DNA from: Anaerolinea sp.
Lineage (GTDB): Bacteria > Chloroflexota > Anaerolineae > Anaerolineales > Anaerolineaceae
DNA: 64,000 nucleotides
Assembly (NCBI GenBank): GCA_029975055.1
Contig: JARKPU010000067.1
Location: forward strand, 271,715-335,714
Direction of reading: 5' to 3'
Shown here: piece by piece, positions 42,819 through 50,938 of the stretch
How positions within the stretch are numbered: position 1 is the stretch's first letter
Layout: each line of letters begins with the position of its first letter
The notes under the pieces: generated by a model
What the model was told of the DNA's origin: nothing
Database searches by the model: none
Seen by the model: the letters and a program-made list of their open reading frames with translations, nothing else
Program-made: the position numbers and the translations under genes

Positions 42819-44183
42819 TTACCCGACGGTTCCAATCGCTCCATCCACCACAACCGGGTAAGTTTGAACCGGCTGGGTGGCCGGCCCGCACATCACCTCG
42901 CCGGTGGCGACATCAAAACACGAACCATGCCACGGGCAGACGATCACCCGCCCGCTCAACTTGCCTTCATCCAGCGGGCCGCCCACGTGGGTGCACAGCT
43001 CGCTGGTGGCGTAGAAGGTGCCGTCCACGTTATAAACCGCCACCGGCTGGTGGTTGACGCTCACCAGCCCCGTCTTGCCGGGGGCAATCTCGGCGGTGAA
43101 GAACTGGTTGGGCTGCAGCGAGTTCCTCCCGGCGGCAGGTGCGGGGGGCTGCCCCGCGGCAGGCTCGGGCTCCGAGACGAATACCTCGCCCATCTCGAAG
43201 GCCGGTTCGGGTTCGGGGATGCGCACGTAAATGCCGTCTTCCCTCTCGAAGACCTGATACGTTTCCAGCTTCGTGGCGGGGTCCACCAGCAGCCTGCCGT
43301 TCGTCAGGTTGTATTGAAAGCCGTGCCACGGGCAGGTGAGCACATCGCCCTCCAGGGTGCCGGTGGCCACCGGCCCGCCGCGATGCAGGCAATGGTTGCG
43401 CACGGCGAACCATTTTCCGTTGTGGTGGAACACCCCGATCGAAAGGTTATCCACCTGGATGATCTTGCGCTCGCCGTCTGCAATTTCACCCACCCCGGCT
43501 GCGAACACCTCCTTCAACACCGGCGGGCGGCTAAGCCCCAGCCCGCGCTCGTAGGTCTCGACCGCCAGATCGACCATCGTTTCGCGGTTGATCTCCAGCA
43601 GCCTGCCCGGCGGGACGGCCTCGTGCTCGTCATAGTAGGCCCGCGCCAGCATCTCGAGGATCACCATGAGGAGCAAATTCCAGGCGCGGCTGGCCCGGCT
43701 TTCGAGGTCGGGGTTATATTCATGCAGGTCGGCGTGCAGCGCGTTCGAGATGGCGTGCTGGATGAAGCCCACCTGCCCGATGACATAGCGCTCGGCAATG
43801 TAGATGTTGGGGTCGGCCCCATGCGAGGTGTGCGCGCGGCCCACGTAATCCACATAGCGGGCGTAATCATCGTCATAGATGCCGCCCGCCGTGCGCCGCC
43901 AGAAGTTGGTCAGGTGCAGCATGCGCTTTTGCAGGTACTCCTGATCCACCGTGCCATCCTTGAGCAGGAAATGCTCGCGGGTGGGCGGGTAGCGCAGCAG
44001 GTGGGTGTAAAAATCGGCCACGATGCTCGGCAGGTGTTTTTCGATCACCAGCGCGCTTTCGCGCACGGCGCGCGCGTCGTCCTCGGTGAAATGGACGAAA
44101 TCCATCATGTAGCGGAAGTACTGCCCCGAGTCTTGCGCGCCGCGCTGCGTCTTCTCCTGTTGAGTCAGGTTTTCGGCTGCCAT
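42819..44183 (-). CDS. Globin-double-Rieske fusion protein
   Basis: Soluble protein of 454 residues with an unusual architecture. The first 190 residues form a globin-coupled-sensor/protoglobin-like domain with a candidate proximal heme ligand His118 (YVGRAHTSHGADP). Two Rieske [2Fe-2S] domains follow. The first has CLH (265-267) and CPWH (284-287); the second has CTH (397-399) and CPWH (416-419). They are joined by a Pro/Ala-rich linker (about 325-355). All cluster ligands are present. It could couple gas or redox sensing at heme to electron transfer, or act as a stand-alone oxygenase-like reductase. No oxygenase subunit is nearby. Confidence 0.85.
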   Translation of the reverse strand: MAAENLTQQEKTQRGAQDSGQYFRYMMDFVHFTEDDARAVRESALVIEKHLPSIVADFYTHLLRYPPTREHFLLKDGTVDQEYLQKRMLHLTNFWRRTAGGIYDDDYARYVDYVGRAHTSHGADPNIYIAERYVIGQVGFIQHAISNALHADLHEYNPDLESRASRAWNLLLMVILEMLARAYYDEHEAVPPGRLLEINRETMVDLAVETYERGLGLSRPPVLKEVFAAGVGEIADGERKIIQVDNLSIGVFHHNGKWFAVRNHCLHRGGPVATGTLEGDVLTCPWHGFQYNLTNGRLLVDPATKLETYQVFEREDGIYVRIPEPEPAFEMGEVFVSEPEPAAGQPPAPAAGRNSLQPNQFFTAEIAPGKTGLVSVNHQPVAVYNVDGTFYATSELCTHVGGPLDEGKLSGRVIVCPWHGSCFDVATGEVMCGPATQPVQTYPVVVDGAIGTVG

Positions 44184-44200
44184 TCAACCTCTTTCAGGTT

Positions 44201-44566
44201 CTATTGCCGCTGGCTCGCCACAGCGGCCAGGGCCTGTTCTTCGGTTTCGTAGATGTGAATTGCCTCGTGCAGGCGCGTCAACTCGAAGATGCGCTGCAGG
44301 TGCTCGCTCAAGCCCACCCCCACCAGCGTCTGTTCGAGGCGGTTTGCCCGGATCAGCAGGGTGATCAGCAGCCCGATGCCGGAGCTGTTCATATAGGTCA
44401 TATCCTTGAAGTTCAAAAGGATCACGCGCACTTCGCGCCCGCTGATGCCGGTGTAGGCGTCCATGAGCTTGGTTTCGGCAAAGCGGGTCACCTCGCCGCG
44501 AATATCAATGGCCCGCGTGTCTGGGCGGATGGTGCGCGTGGTAATGGTCAGGTCGGCGTTGAGCAT
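44201..44566 (-). CDS. STAS-domain anti-sigma-factor antagonist
   Basis: Protein of 121 residues of the SpoIIAA/RsbV type. It has ITTRTIRPDTRAIDIRGEV at the start and the phosphorylation-site region MTYMNSSGIGLL with Ser61/Ser62. GAGGTGAG directly precedes ATG 44566. It is the first gene of the operon with the PP2C phosphatase, its expected partner. The kinase that would phosphorylate it (RsbW type) is not in this window, so the module must be completed elsewhere. Confidence 0.92.
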   Translation of the reverse strand: MLNADLTITTRTIRPDTRAIDIRGEVTRFAETKLMDAYTGISGREVRVILLNFKDMTYMNSSGIGLLITLLIRANRLEQTLVGVGLSEHLQRIFELTRLHEAIHIYETEEQALAAVASQRQ

Positions 44567-44604
44567 CTCACCTCGATTCTCGCCGCCGGGCAGGGCCGGC
44601 GATA

Positions 44605-44630
44605 ATTCTACAAAATTTATAATAATTATA
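44605..44630 (-). promoter_or_regulatory. AT-rich promoter region of the STAS-globin-kinase operon
   Basis: The minus strand reads TATAAT (44630-44625) and TAGAAT (44610-44605) within an AT-rich island unlike its GC-rich surroundings, 39-64 nt before the STAS start. Which box serves as -10 cannot be decided. Confidence 0.4.
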
Positions 44631-44637
44631 CACTACT

Positions 44638-46098
44638 TCACAGCCCCTCTTCCGAATCCGCATCGGAGCGCTCCCACTCGGTGTGCGGGCGTTCGAGTGC
44701 CAGCCACTGCGGGGCCAGGGGCATCACCCCCAGCTCGCGCACCACTTTGCGGGCTGCCAGCCCGATGACGGCCGTGAAGGTGGGGTAAGCCAGCTCCAGC
44801 TCGGCCAGCTGCTCCACCCACATATCGGCGGCCATGCCGGCCGCCACCAGTTGAATCGTTTCGAGCGCCTGCTCGCCGACGATATGCGCGCCCAGAATGC
44901 GGTGCGTATCGCGCGAGACGATCAGCTTGCAAAAGCCTTCGGTGCGTTCGTCGATCACCGCGCGGTCGAGGTTGGCGTAGGCCACCGTGGCGGTCACATA
45001 ATCTCCGGCGGCGCGGGCCTGCTCTTCGGTCATCCCCACCGAACCGTATTCCGGGTTGGTGAAGCCGCCGTGCGGGACGATCTGGTGTTGGCTGCGCTCG
45101 CCCACGCCGAGCACCGCGTTCTCGGCTGCCGTGCGCGATTCATACCCCGCGCTCTGCACCAGCATCATCCGCCCGGTGATATCGCCCGCAGCGAAGATAT
45201 GCTCGGCGGAGGTGCGCAGGTACTGGTCCACCAGCACATAATTGCGCTCGTGCTTCACACCGGCGGCTTCCAGGTTCATCGAAGAGACGTTGCCCAGCCA
45301 GCCGGAGGAAAGCACGGCCCCCTCGGCCTCCAGGCGCACTTTTTGGCCGTCTTTCTCATACGTCAGCGCCACCCCGCCCGGCAGCTTCTCGATTCCATCC
45401 ACGCCGGAGATGCCTGCGACGATTTCGATGCCCTGCCGGGCGAAGGCGCGCGAGAGCACCGCCGAAACCCGCTCATCCTCGGCCCGCAGGATGCGCGGCG
45501 AGCGCTCTAACAGCGTGACCTTCGTCCCAAAGGTGGAAAAGATCGTCGCCAGCTGGCAGCCGGTGGCCGCCGCGCCGACGATCACCAGGCTGCGCGGCAG
45601 AGATTTCAACGTCCAGATATCTTTGTGCGAAAGGGCAAACTCCTCGCCGGGCAGATCCAGCCGGCGGGCATGCCCGCCCGTGCAGAGGATGAACCGGTCG
45701 CCTTCGAGCACCAGGCCGTTATCGCATTGCACGGTGTGCGGGCCGGTGAAGGCCGCGTTGCCCGCCTCGGTATGCACCGTCACGCCGGAATCGACCAGGT
45801 GGCCCAGGAGCTGCTTCTTCTCGTGGATCTTATAGACCACCTGCTGCGTCTTTGCCAGCAGGCGCGCAAAATCCAGCTCGGGGGCAGAGACGTGGATGCC
45901 ATACTCGCCCAGCTGCTCCGTCTCGCGCATCAAGCGCGCGGCCTTTGCCAGCACGCGCGTCGGCACGCAGCCGTCATTCGTGCAGGTACCGCCCAGGCGG
46001 CGGCTTTCCACCAGGGTGACATTCGCGCCCAGCTCGCGCGCCCGCAAGGCCGCCGTGATGCCCGCCGGGCCTCCGCCAAGAACGACAATATCCGTCAT
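44638..46098 (-). CDS. FAD/NAD(P) disulfide oxidoreductase (dihydrolipoamide dehydrogenase/MerA-like)
   Basis: Flavoprotein of 486 residues. It has GGGPAGITAA at the N-terminus, redox pair in GGTCTNDGCVPTR, NAD-binding VGAAATGCQLATIF, and FAAGDITGRMM. The C-terminal catalytic His-Glu motif of true lipoamide dehydrogenases (HPT..E) is absent: the site reads LAYPTFTAVIG. The function is therefore probably not lipoamide oxidation; mercuric-reductase-like or other thiol/quinone reductases are alternatives. I chose ATG 46098 over upstream starts because GGAG lies before it and the Rossmann motif begins there. Encoded 88 nt after the ECF sigma gene. Confidence 0.85.
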   Translation of the reverse strand: MTDIVVLGGGPAGITAALRARELGANVTLVESRRLGGTCTNDGCVPTRVLAKAARLMRETEQLGEYGIHVSAPELDFARLLAKTQQVVYKIHEKKQLLGHLVDSGVTVHTEAGNAAFTGPHTVQCDNGLVLEGDRFILCTGGHARRLDLPGEEFALSHKDIWTLKSLPRSLVIVGAAATGCQLATIFSTFGTKVTLLERSPRILRAEDERVSAVLSRAFARQGIEIVAGISGVDGIEKLPGGVALTYEKDGQKVRLEAEGAVLSSGWLGNVSSMNLEAAGVKHERNYVLVDQYLRTSAEHIFAAGDITGRMMLVQSAGYESRTAAENAVLGVGERSQHQIVPHGGFTNPEYGSVGMTEEQARAAGDYVTATVAYANLDRAVIDERTEGFCKLIVSRDTHRILGAHIVGEQALETIQLVAAGMAADMWVEQLAELELAYPTFTAVIGLAARKVVRELGVMPLAPQWLALERPHTEWERSDADSEEGL

Positions 46099-46186
46099 CA
46101 CCTCACTCCTTCGGTCATGGGTATCTTTTTTCGTAAATCGCGGGGTATGCCCCGGCATCTACAGAAAGCTTGAAGCACTCTCGCTC

Positions 46187-46795
46187 CTAATCCATCCCGG
46201 CTGATCCAACCATGCAGCGGCGCAGGTGCATGCGCGCCCGCGCCACGCGGCTCTTCACCGTTCCAACCGGCCGGTCGATCACCTGCGAGGCTTCGTGGTA
46301 ATCCAGCCCGTTGATATCCACCAGCATCGTCACCGTGCGGTAGTCGTCCGGCAGCTTATCCAGGCAGTCGCGCAGCGAGTCGATCATGGCCCGTTGCTGC
46401 GCGGCATCTTCGGGCGCAGGCGCAAGGGAATCGGGCAGGAGGTCGTAAAAACTTTCGCCGTCTTCATCCAGCGGGCCGTCAATCGACACCTGCGGGTAAC
46501 GCTTCACCCGCCGCAGCCGGTCGTAGCAGATGTTGGTGACGATGCGGAGAATCCAGGCCTTGAAAGACCCGCCGCGAAAAGACTTGAGGTGCAAATACGC
46601 CGAGAGGAACGCCGCCTGGGTGGCGTCTTCGGCGTCTGCCGGGTCTGAGAGGATGGAGTAGGCCAGGCCAAAGACCGAATCCTGCAGCTTCAGCGCCAGG
46701 CGGTTGAACGCTTCCAGGTTCCCGCGCAGCGCGGCATGTTCAGCCAGTTCATCCACATCATCCGGCAGGTTGATCTGCAAATCCATTTCTGCCAT
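46187..46795 (-). CDS. ECF-family RNA polymerase sigma factor
   Basis: Alternative sigma factor of 202 residues. Region 2 shows LAYSILSDPADAEDATQAAF and WILRIVTNICYDRLRR. Region 4 has LPDDYRTVTMLVDINGLDYHEAS and VGTVKSRVARARMHLRR. No anti-sigma gene with a zinc or membrane domain follows; the next genes are a flavin reductase downstream and a divergent receiver upstream (19 nt). A receiver-controlled or redox-controlled sigma is therefore possible. Confidence 0.93.
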   Translation of the reverse strand: MAEMDLQINLPDDVDELAEHAALRGNLEAFNRLALKLQDSVFGLAYSILSDPADAEDATQAAFLSAYLHLKSFRGGSFKAWILRIVTNICYDRLRRVKRYPQVSIDGPLDEDGESFYDLLPDSLAPAPEDAAQQRAMIDSLRDCLDKLPDDYRTVTMLVDINGLDYHEASQVIDRPVGTVKSRVARARMHLRRCMVGSAGMD

Positions 46796-46814
46796 CTTCT
46801 TCTCCAGGGGCTTG

Positions 46815-47177
46815 CTAACCGAGTGTTTCGATCAGGCGCACCAGTTCTTCGGGCAGCGTCCCTTCCAGGATCACCGCGTCGGCCCCGGCCAGCCTGGCCG
46901 ATGCCTGCTGGCTGACGCTGCGGATGATGACGATGCACCGCGCTTCCGGGAAACGCGTTTTCAAGTCTCGCGGCGTCACAGGGAGCTCGCTTTCGGGCTG
47001 GCTCGCGTCCAGGAAGACCACGTTGGGGTGCAAATTGCTGATCGCCCGGATCACCCCGTTGCGGCTGTCCACCACGGTGACCTGCGCGACTGCCGGGATG
47101 GTGCTCAGTAAATCTAGTAACGCCTGGCGTAGCGATCCCGGACGGCTGATGATTAAGACAAACAGTTGATCCATCAT
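46815..47177 (-). CDS. Divergent receiver-like protein next to the ECF sigma gene
   Basis: Protein of 120 residues with the receiver fold pattern but altered active site. The acidic pair after strand 1 is replaced (LIISRPGSL), the acceptor-position Asp remains (VVFLDASQ), and the conserved lysine is Glu (LEGTLPEE). It may be a phosphate-independent pseudo-receiver. The start is ATG 47177 or 47174 (MMDQ). Placed 19 nt before the ECF sigma gene, it is the best local candidate for a sigma partner. Confidence 0.75.
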   Translation of the reverse strand: MMDQLFVLIISRPGSLRQALLDLLSTIPAVAQVTVVDSRNGVIRAISNLHPNVVFLDASQPESELPVTPRDLKTRFPEARCIVIIRSVSQQASARLAGADAVILEGTLPEELVRLIETLG

Positions 47178-47530
47178 GAAAATACTCGTAATTGAACGCA
47201 CAATTGAAAATTCGTTTATCCCCGCCATCTCGGTCAATGTGTTTGCAAATAGATGCTCCGTCAGGCGGGCTTCGCAGGCATTCCGCCTGGTCAGCGCTGG
47301 CTGGGGCTTCGCTCTCGCTTGAGGCACACGGCGGGAGGCGGGGCCTGAGACCCGCCCCCCGCCACGCTCTCACCTTCCCCGCGGGCGAGCGAATTGGTTT
47401 GAAATGATTCACATTCAGGATAAGGCCTTCTCAGACACGATACATCGACAAGACGGTCACATCTGCCTGAGCAAAAAGACCGCTCTTGCGAGCGGCCGGG
47501 TAGGTCGAATGTACTAACGGTGAGCGCGGG
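47178..47530. other. Gene-free region between the NarL-type operon and the sigma operon
   Basis: It holds the terminator at 47475-47497 and a near-perfect hairpin GGCGGGAGGCGGG (47330-47342)/CCCGCCCCCCGCC (47351-47363). Promoters for the receiver/sigma genes should lie between this hairpin and 47177, but no clear boxes are seen. Confidence 0.5.
47475..47497 (-). terminator. Rho-independent terminator of the NarL-type operon
   Basis: On the minus strand CCGCTC, GCAA and GAGCGG form the stem-loop (47495-47480), followed by TCTTTTTGC. It lies 33 nt after the regulator stop. Confidence 0.82.
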
Positions 47531-48193
47531 CTATTCCGGTTTGCGGTTGCGCCTTCTAAGCCCATGCTGGATGGCATACAGGGCCGCCTGGGTGCGGTTC
47601 TCCACATCCAGCTTGGCCAGGATGTTGCCGACGTGGTTGCGCACCGTCCGCTCGGAAATCACCAGCCGGTCGGCAATCTCCTGGTTCGAAAGGCCTTCCG
47701 CCAGCAATTCCAGCACTTCCAACTCGCGCTCCGAAAGCAGGCTCTTTTCAACGCCCGGGTCTGCCGGGCGGTTGAGTTCATGGATCAACTTACGTGCAAT
47801 CGCCGGGTGAAGGTACGATTCTCCCTGCACCACCGCACGGATGGCCTGCAGCAGTTCGATGGGCGAGGTATCTTTGAGCAGATAGCCCTGCGCCCCGGCT
47901 TTGATCGCCGGAAAGACCTTGTCATCCTCGGCGAAGCTGGTGAGGATGATCACCTTCGCCTGCGGATCAACCTTCTTGAGCTCCTGCAAGGCCGAGAGGC
48001 CGTCCATGCGCGGCATCAACAGGTCGAGCAAAAGCACATCGGGCCGCAGCGCCATATAAAGCCTCACGGCTGTTTCGCCGTCTGCAGCCTCGCCGATCAG
48101 CTGCATGCCCTCTTCGGTGAGGATCAGCGCGCGCAGCCCTTCCCGCACGATGGCGTGATCATCCGCGATTAAAATGCGAATCGTTTTGCCCAT
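47531..48193 (-). CDS. NarL/LuxR-family response regulator
   Basis: Transcription factor of 220 residues. The receiver has IADDHAIVREGL, Asp in LLLDLLMPRMDG and LLKDTSP. The C-terminal LuxR helix-turn-helix shows LSERELEVLELLAEGLSNQE and ISERTVRNHVGNIL. It is the partner of the kinase encoded 14 nt upstream. Confidence 0.96.
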   Translation of the reverse strand: MGKTIRILIADDHAIVREGLRALILTEEGMQLIGEAADGETAVRLYMALRPDVLLLDLLMPRMDGLSALQELKKVDPQAKVIILTSFAEDDKVFPAIKAGAQGYLLKDTSPIELLQAIRAVVQGESYLHPAIARKLIHELNRPADPGVEKSLLSERELEVLELLAEGLSNQEIADRLVISERTVRNHVGNILAKLDVENRTQAALYAIQHGLRRRNRKPE

Positions 48194-48207
48194 GAGGTAT
48201 CCCGTCT

Positions 48208-50646
48208 TTATATCTCGGGTTGCATTCCAGAAAAGACCGGCACTCTAAGGCACACTCGCGTGCCCATGTCGGGCCGGGCATCGATCTGCAGTTCGCCGCC
48301 GAGCTGCCGGGCGCGCTCGCGCATGTTGCCCAGGCCCATTCCGCCCCCCTGCGCGGCGGTTTCCGGCTCAAAGCCCACCCCGTCATCTTGGATCTCCAGT
48401 TCGAAGCAATCGCCGCCGCCGCGCAGGTGCACGGTGATCTTCGCAGCTTTGGCGTGCTTGAGCGCGTTATTGAGCGCCTCCTGGGCGATATGATACACCG
48501 GCGCGACCATCGCTTCCGGCACGTCCACCTCGCCCTCCACCTGCAGCAGCACTTCGGTTCCGGTGCGTTTTTCAACATCGTCCAGGCGCTGCTGGAGGGC
48601 CTTGACCAGCCCAACCCCCTGAAGCTCCGCCGGGCGCAGTTCGAACACCATCAGGCGCATCTCTTTGAGCGCCTGGCGGGCCGTCTCGCCGAGGCGCGAG
48701 ATGTAGTGCCCGGCCAGTTCCAGGTCGCCTGCGGCAGCCGTGCGCCGGCCGGCTTCGGCGATCAGCGTGAGGCTGTACAGCGACTGGGTGACCGAGTCGT
48801 GCAGGTCACGCGCCATGCGCTGGCGCTCTTCGACGATAGCCGCCTGTTCGGCCTGTTCATAGAGGCGGGCGTTGGCAATGGCCACCCCGCCGCGCTGAGC
48901 AATGGCCAGCAGCAGGCGCTGCTCGTCTGCGCCGAAGCTGCGCGGGCGGCAATAATTCACGCTGAAAACCCCCAGTACCTGCTCGTGCTCGATGATCGGC
49001 AGCGCAATCATCGCGTGGATGCCCTCCTGCGCGGCGATATAACGGGCTGCACCCGAAGCCGCGAACATATCCTCGATCAATTCGGGCTTGCCGCTGGCAT
49101 ACACCTGGTGCGAGATGCCGTCGCCCTCGGGGTGGTTGGAAATCCACTCGATCGTCTCTGCCCCAAAGCCGCGCCACGCCGCCACAACCAGGCGGTTCCT
49201 GGCTTCATCCCACACCTGCACGTTCGATTTATCGGCGTTCAAAAGCTCCACCACCACATTGACCAGCGCCTGCAGCACATCTTCCAGGCGCAGGTGGCGG
49301 TAAAGCTGCTCATCGGCGTTGTAGAGCGCCTCCAGCTCGCGCCTGTGCTGCTCGGCGTGCGCATACAGGCGCTCCACCTCGCGGGTGCGCTCCTGTACCA
49401 TCGCTTCGAGGTTGCGGTAGGTCATCATGCGCTCGGTGATGTCTTTGCCGGTGGAGATGAAGTGAGTGATCTCACCATCGGCATTGCGAAGCGGCGAAAT
49501 GGTCTTCTCCTCGTAATACAGCTCGCCGTTCTTCTTGCGGTTGACGAACTCCGCGCGGAAGGTGCCGCCCGAGAGGATCGTGTTCCACAGCCGGGTGTAA
49601 AACTCCACCGTGTGATGGCCCGATTTCACCAGGTTGGTATCTTTGCCGAGCGCCTCTTCGCGCGTGAAGCCGGTGATTGCTTCGAAGGCCGGATTGACGT
49701 ATTCGATCATCCCGGCCTTGTTGGTGATGATGACCGCGTCGCCGGTCTGCTCGATCGCCATCGAAAGCTTGAGCAGTTCGCGGTCGGCCAGGCGGTGCTC
49801 GGTCACATCCAGCCCCACCCCGATCGTCCCCAGCAATTTGCCTTCGGCATCGTAGAGCGGTTCGACATCGCAGTGCAAAATGCGCCCCACCAGCTCGATA
49901 TCATACGAGACGGATTCACCCTTGAGCACACGGCGGTTCAATTCAACCGCCCTGGCCACCGCCGGGCTTTCCGGCCCGCTCAATTCGCCCAGTTTTGTGC
50001 CAACGGCCTGCCCGGGCTTCAGGCCAAACCTCGCCAGCCCCGAACCCGACGAATAGGTATAGACCAGGTTCGGGTCGGTCACCCACAGGAAAGCGGGCAT
50101 CTTCTCCAGCAGCATGCGCTGGCGGGCCTCATTCTCGTGCAGGGTTTCCTCGGCCCGCACGCGCGCCGAGATATCGCGCACAATCATGCTCGTGCGCGGT
50201 TCTCCGGTGCGGGTCTTGAACACCGCCGATGAAATTTCCGCCGGGAAGGTCGTGCCGTCGCTTTTCTTCAGCCGGAGAATGCGATTGAACCGCCCGGTGC
50301 TGGTGCGCTCCTGCAAAGCCTCGTACAGCTGCGGATCAGACGGATCCACCACGCCCTCGCGGCCCAGGCGGCAAAGCTCTTCCTCGCTGCGGCCGAGCAT
50401 CCGGCACATGGACGGGTTGGCCGCCAGGATGCGCCCATCGGGGACCGTCAGCAGAATGCCGTCGAGGCTGTTTTCAAAAATGGATTGGAATCGGGCTTCG
50501 CTCTCGGAACTTTCCCCGATATTGCGCTCGAGCCGGGCAATTTCCTCCTGCTGCGTACGGGTTGTCTGCCGGCTGCGATACCAGTTCCAGGCGAGGAGGG
50601 CGATGAGAACCGCGATGATCGCGATATAAGCCAGGTCTTTAATCAT
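48208..50646 (-). CDS. PAS/GAF sensor histidine kinase of the NarX/DesK (HisKA_3) class
   Basis: Kinase of 812 residues with one N-terminal transmembrane helix (about 5-23). Three PAS domains (about 48-165, 170-285, 290-415), a coiled coil, a GAF domain (about 450-595), HisKA_3 with RMARDLHDSVTQSLY (His616) and HATPase with GMGLGNMRERA follow. It probably senses cytosolic redox or ligand signals through PAS/GAF; no heme- or flavin-specific residues are evident. The CAAG-loop hairpin lies 44 nt upstream of its start. Confidence 0.95.
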   Translation of the reverse strand: MIKDLAYIAIIAVLIALLAWNWYRSRQTTRTQQEEIARLERNIGESSESEARFQSIFENSLDGILLTVPDGRILAANPSMCRMLGRSEEELCRLGREGVVDPSDPQLYEALQERTSTGRFNRILRLKKSDGTTFPAEISSAVFKTRTGEPRTSMIVRDISARVRAEETLHENEARQRMLLEKMPAFLWVTDPNLVYTYSSGSGLARFGLKPGQAVGTKLGELSGPESPAVARAVELNRRVLKGESVSYDIELVGRILHCDVEPLYDAEGKLLGTIGVGLDVTEHRLADRELLKLSMAIEQTGDAVIITNKAGMIEYVNPAFEAITGFTREEALGKDTNLVKSGHHTVEFYTRLWNTILSGGTFRAEFVNRKKNGELYYEEKTISPLRNADGEITHFISTGKDITERMMTYRNLEAMVQERTREVERLYAHAEQHRRELEALYNADEQLYRHLRLEDVLQALVNVVVELLNADKSNVQVWDEARNRLVVAAWRGFGAETIEWISNHPEGDGISHQVYASGKPELIEDMFAASGAARYIAAQEGIHAMIALPIIEHEQVLGVFSVNYCRPRSFGADEQRLLLAIAQRGGVAIANARLYEQAEQAAIVEERQRMARDLHDSVTQSLYSLTLIAEAGRRTAAAGDLELAGHYISRLGETARQALKEMRLMVFELRPAELQGVGLVKALQQRLDDVEKRTGTEVLLQVEGEVDVPEAMVAPVYHIAQEALNNALKHAKAAKITVHLRGGGDCFELEIQDDGVGFEPETAAQGGGMGLGNMRERARQLGGELQIDARPDMGTRVCLRVPVFSGMQPEI

Positions 50647-50690
50647 CTTTTCACCGTCAGATCAGCGGCATCGAAGGTTGTGCGGATCTA

Positions 50691-50730
50691 TTTCTGTAAT
50701 TTGTGGAGCAAGCTCCACAAGTTACAGAAA
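50691..50730. repeat. CAAG-loop hairpin, copy 3
   Basis: TTTCTGTAATTTGTGGAG (50691-50708) pairs with CTCCACAAGTTACAGAAA (50713-50730), with one G-U pair and loop CAAG. It sits in the 292-bp gene-free gap between the kinase start (50646) and the TSUP gene end (50939). On the plus strand it is followed by AAAA; on the minus strand it is preceded by TTTT. Confidence 0.7.
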
Positions 50731-50938
50731 AAAATCCTTAGCAGCGAACCGAACAGGCAGGCGTCTGCCCGGCGTGGTTCACCCCGAGAGAAGACCGGCG
50801 TGCAAAAATCAACCCTTCCAACCGGTGGAACGGTTAACCTGATTCTAAAGGCTAAAAGATGATTGTCAAGCCGCCGCTGCACCCGGCACGTGCCGAGTTG
50901 CCCATTTAAGTGAGGAGGTGCGCCTCTTCGGGCCGAAT

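Noticed and set aside
41472..44252. 926-residue plus-strand frame
   Set aside because: It runs antisense across three well-supported genes (binding protein, globin-Rieske, STAS) and has low-complexity shadow composition.
48220..50232. 670-residue plus-strand frame
   Set aside because: Antisense to a complete PAS/GAF histidine kinase; no recognisable domain.
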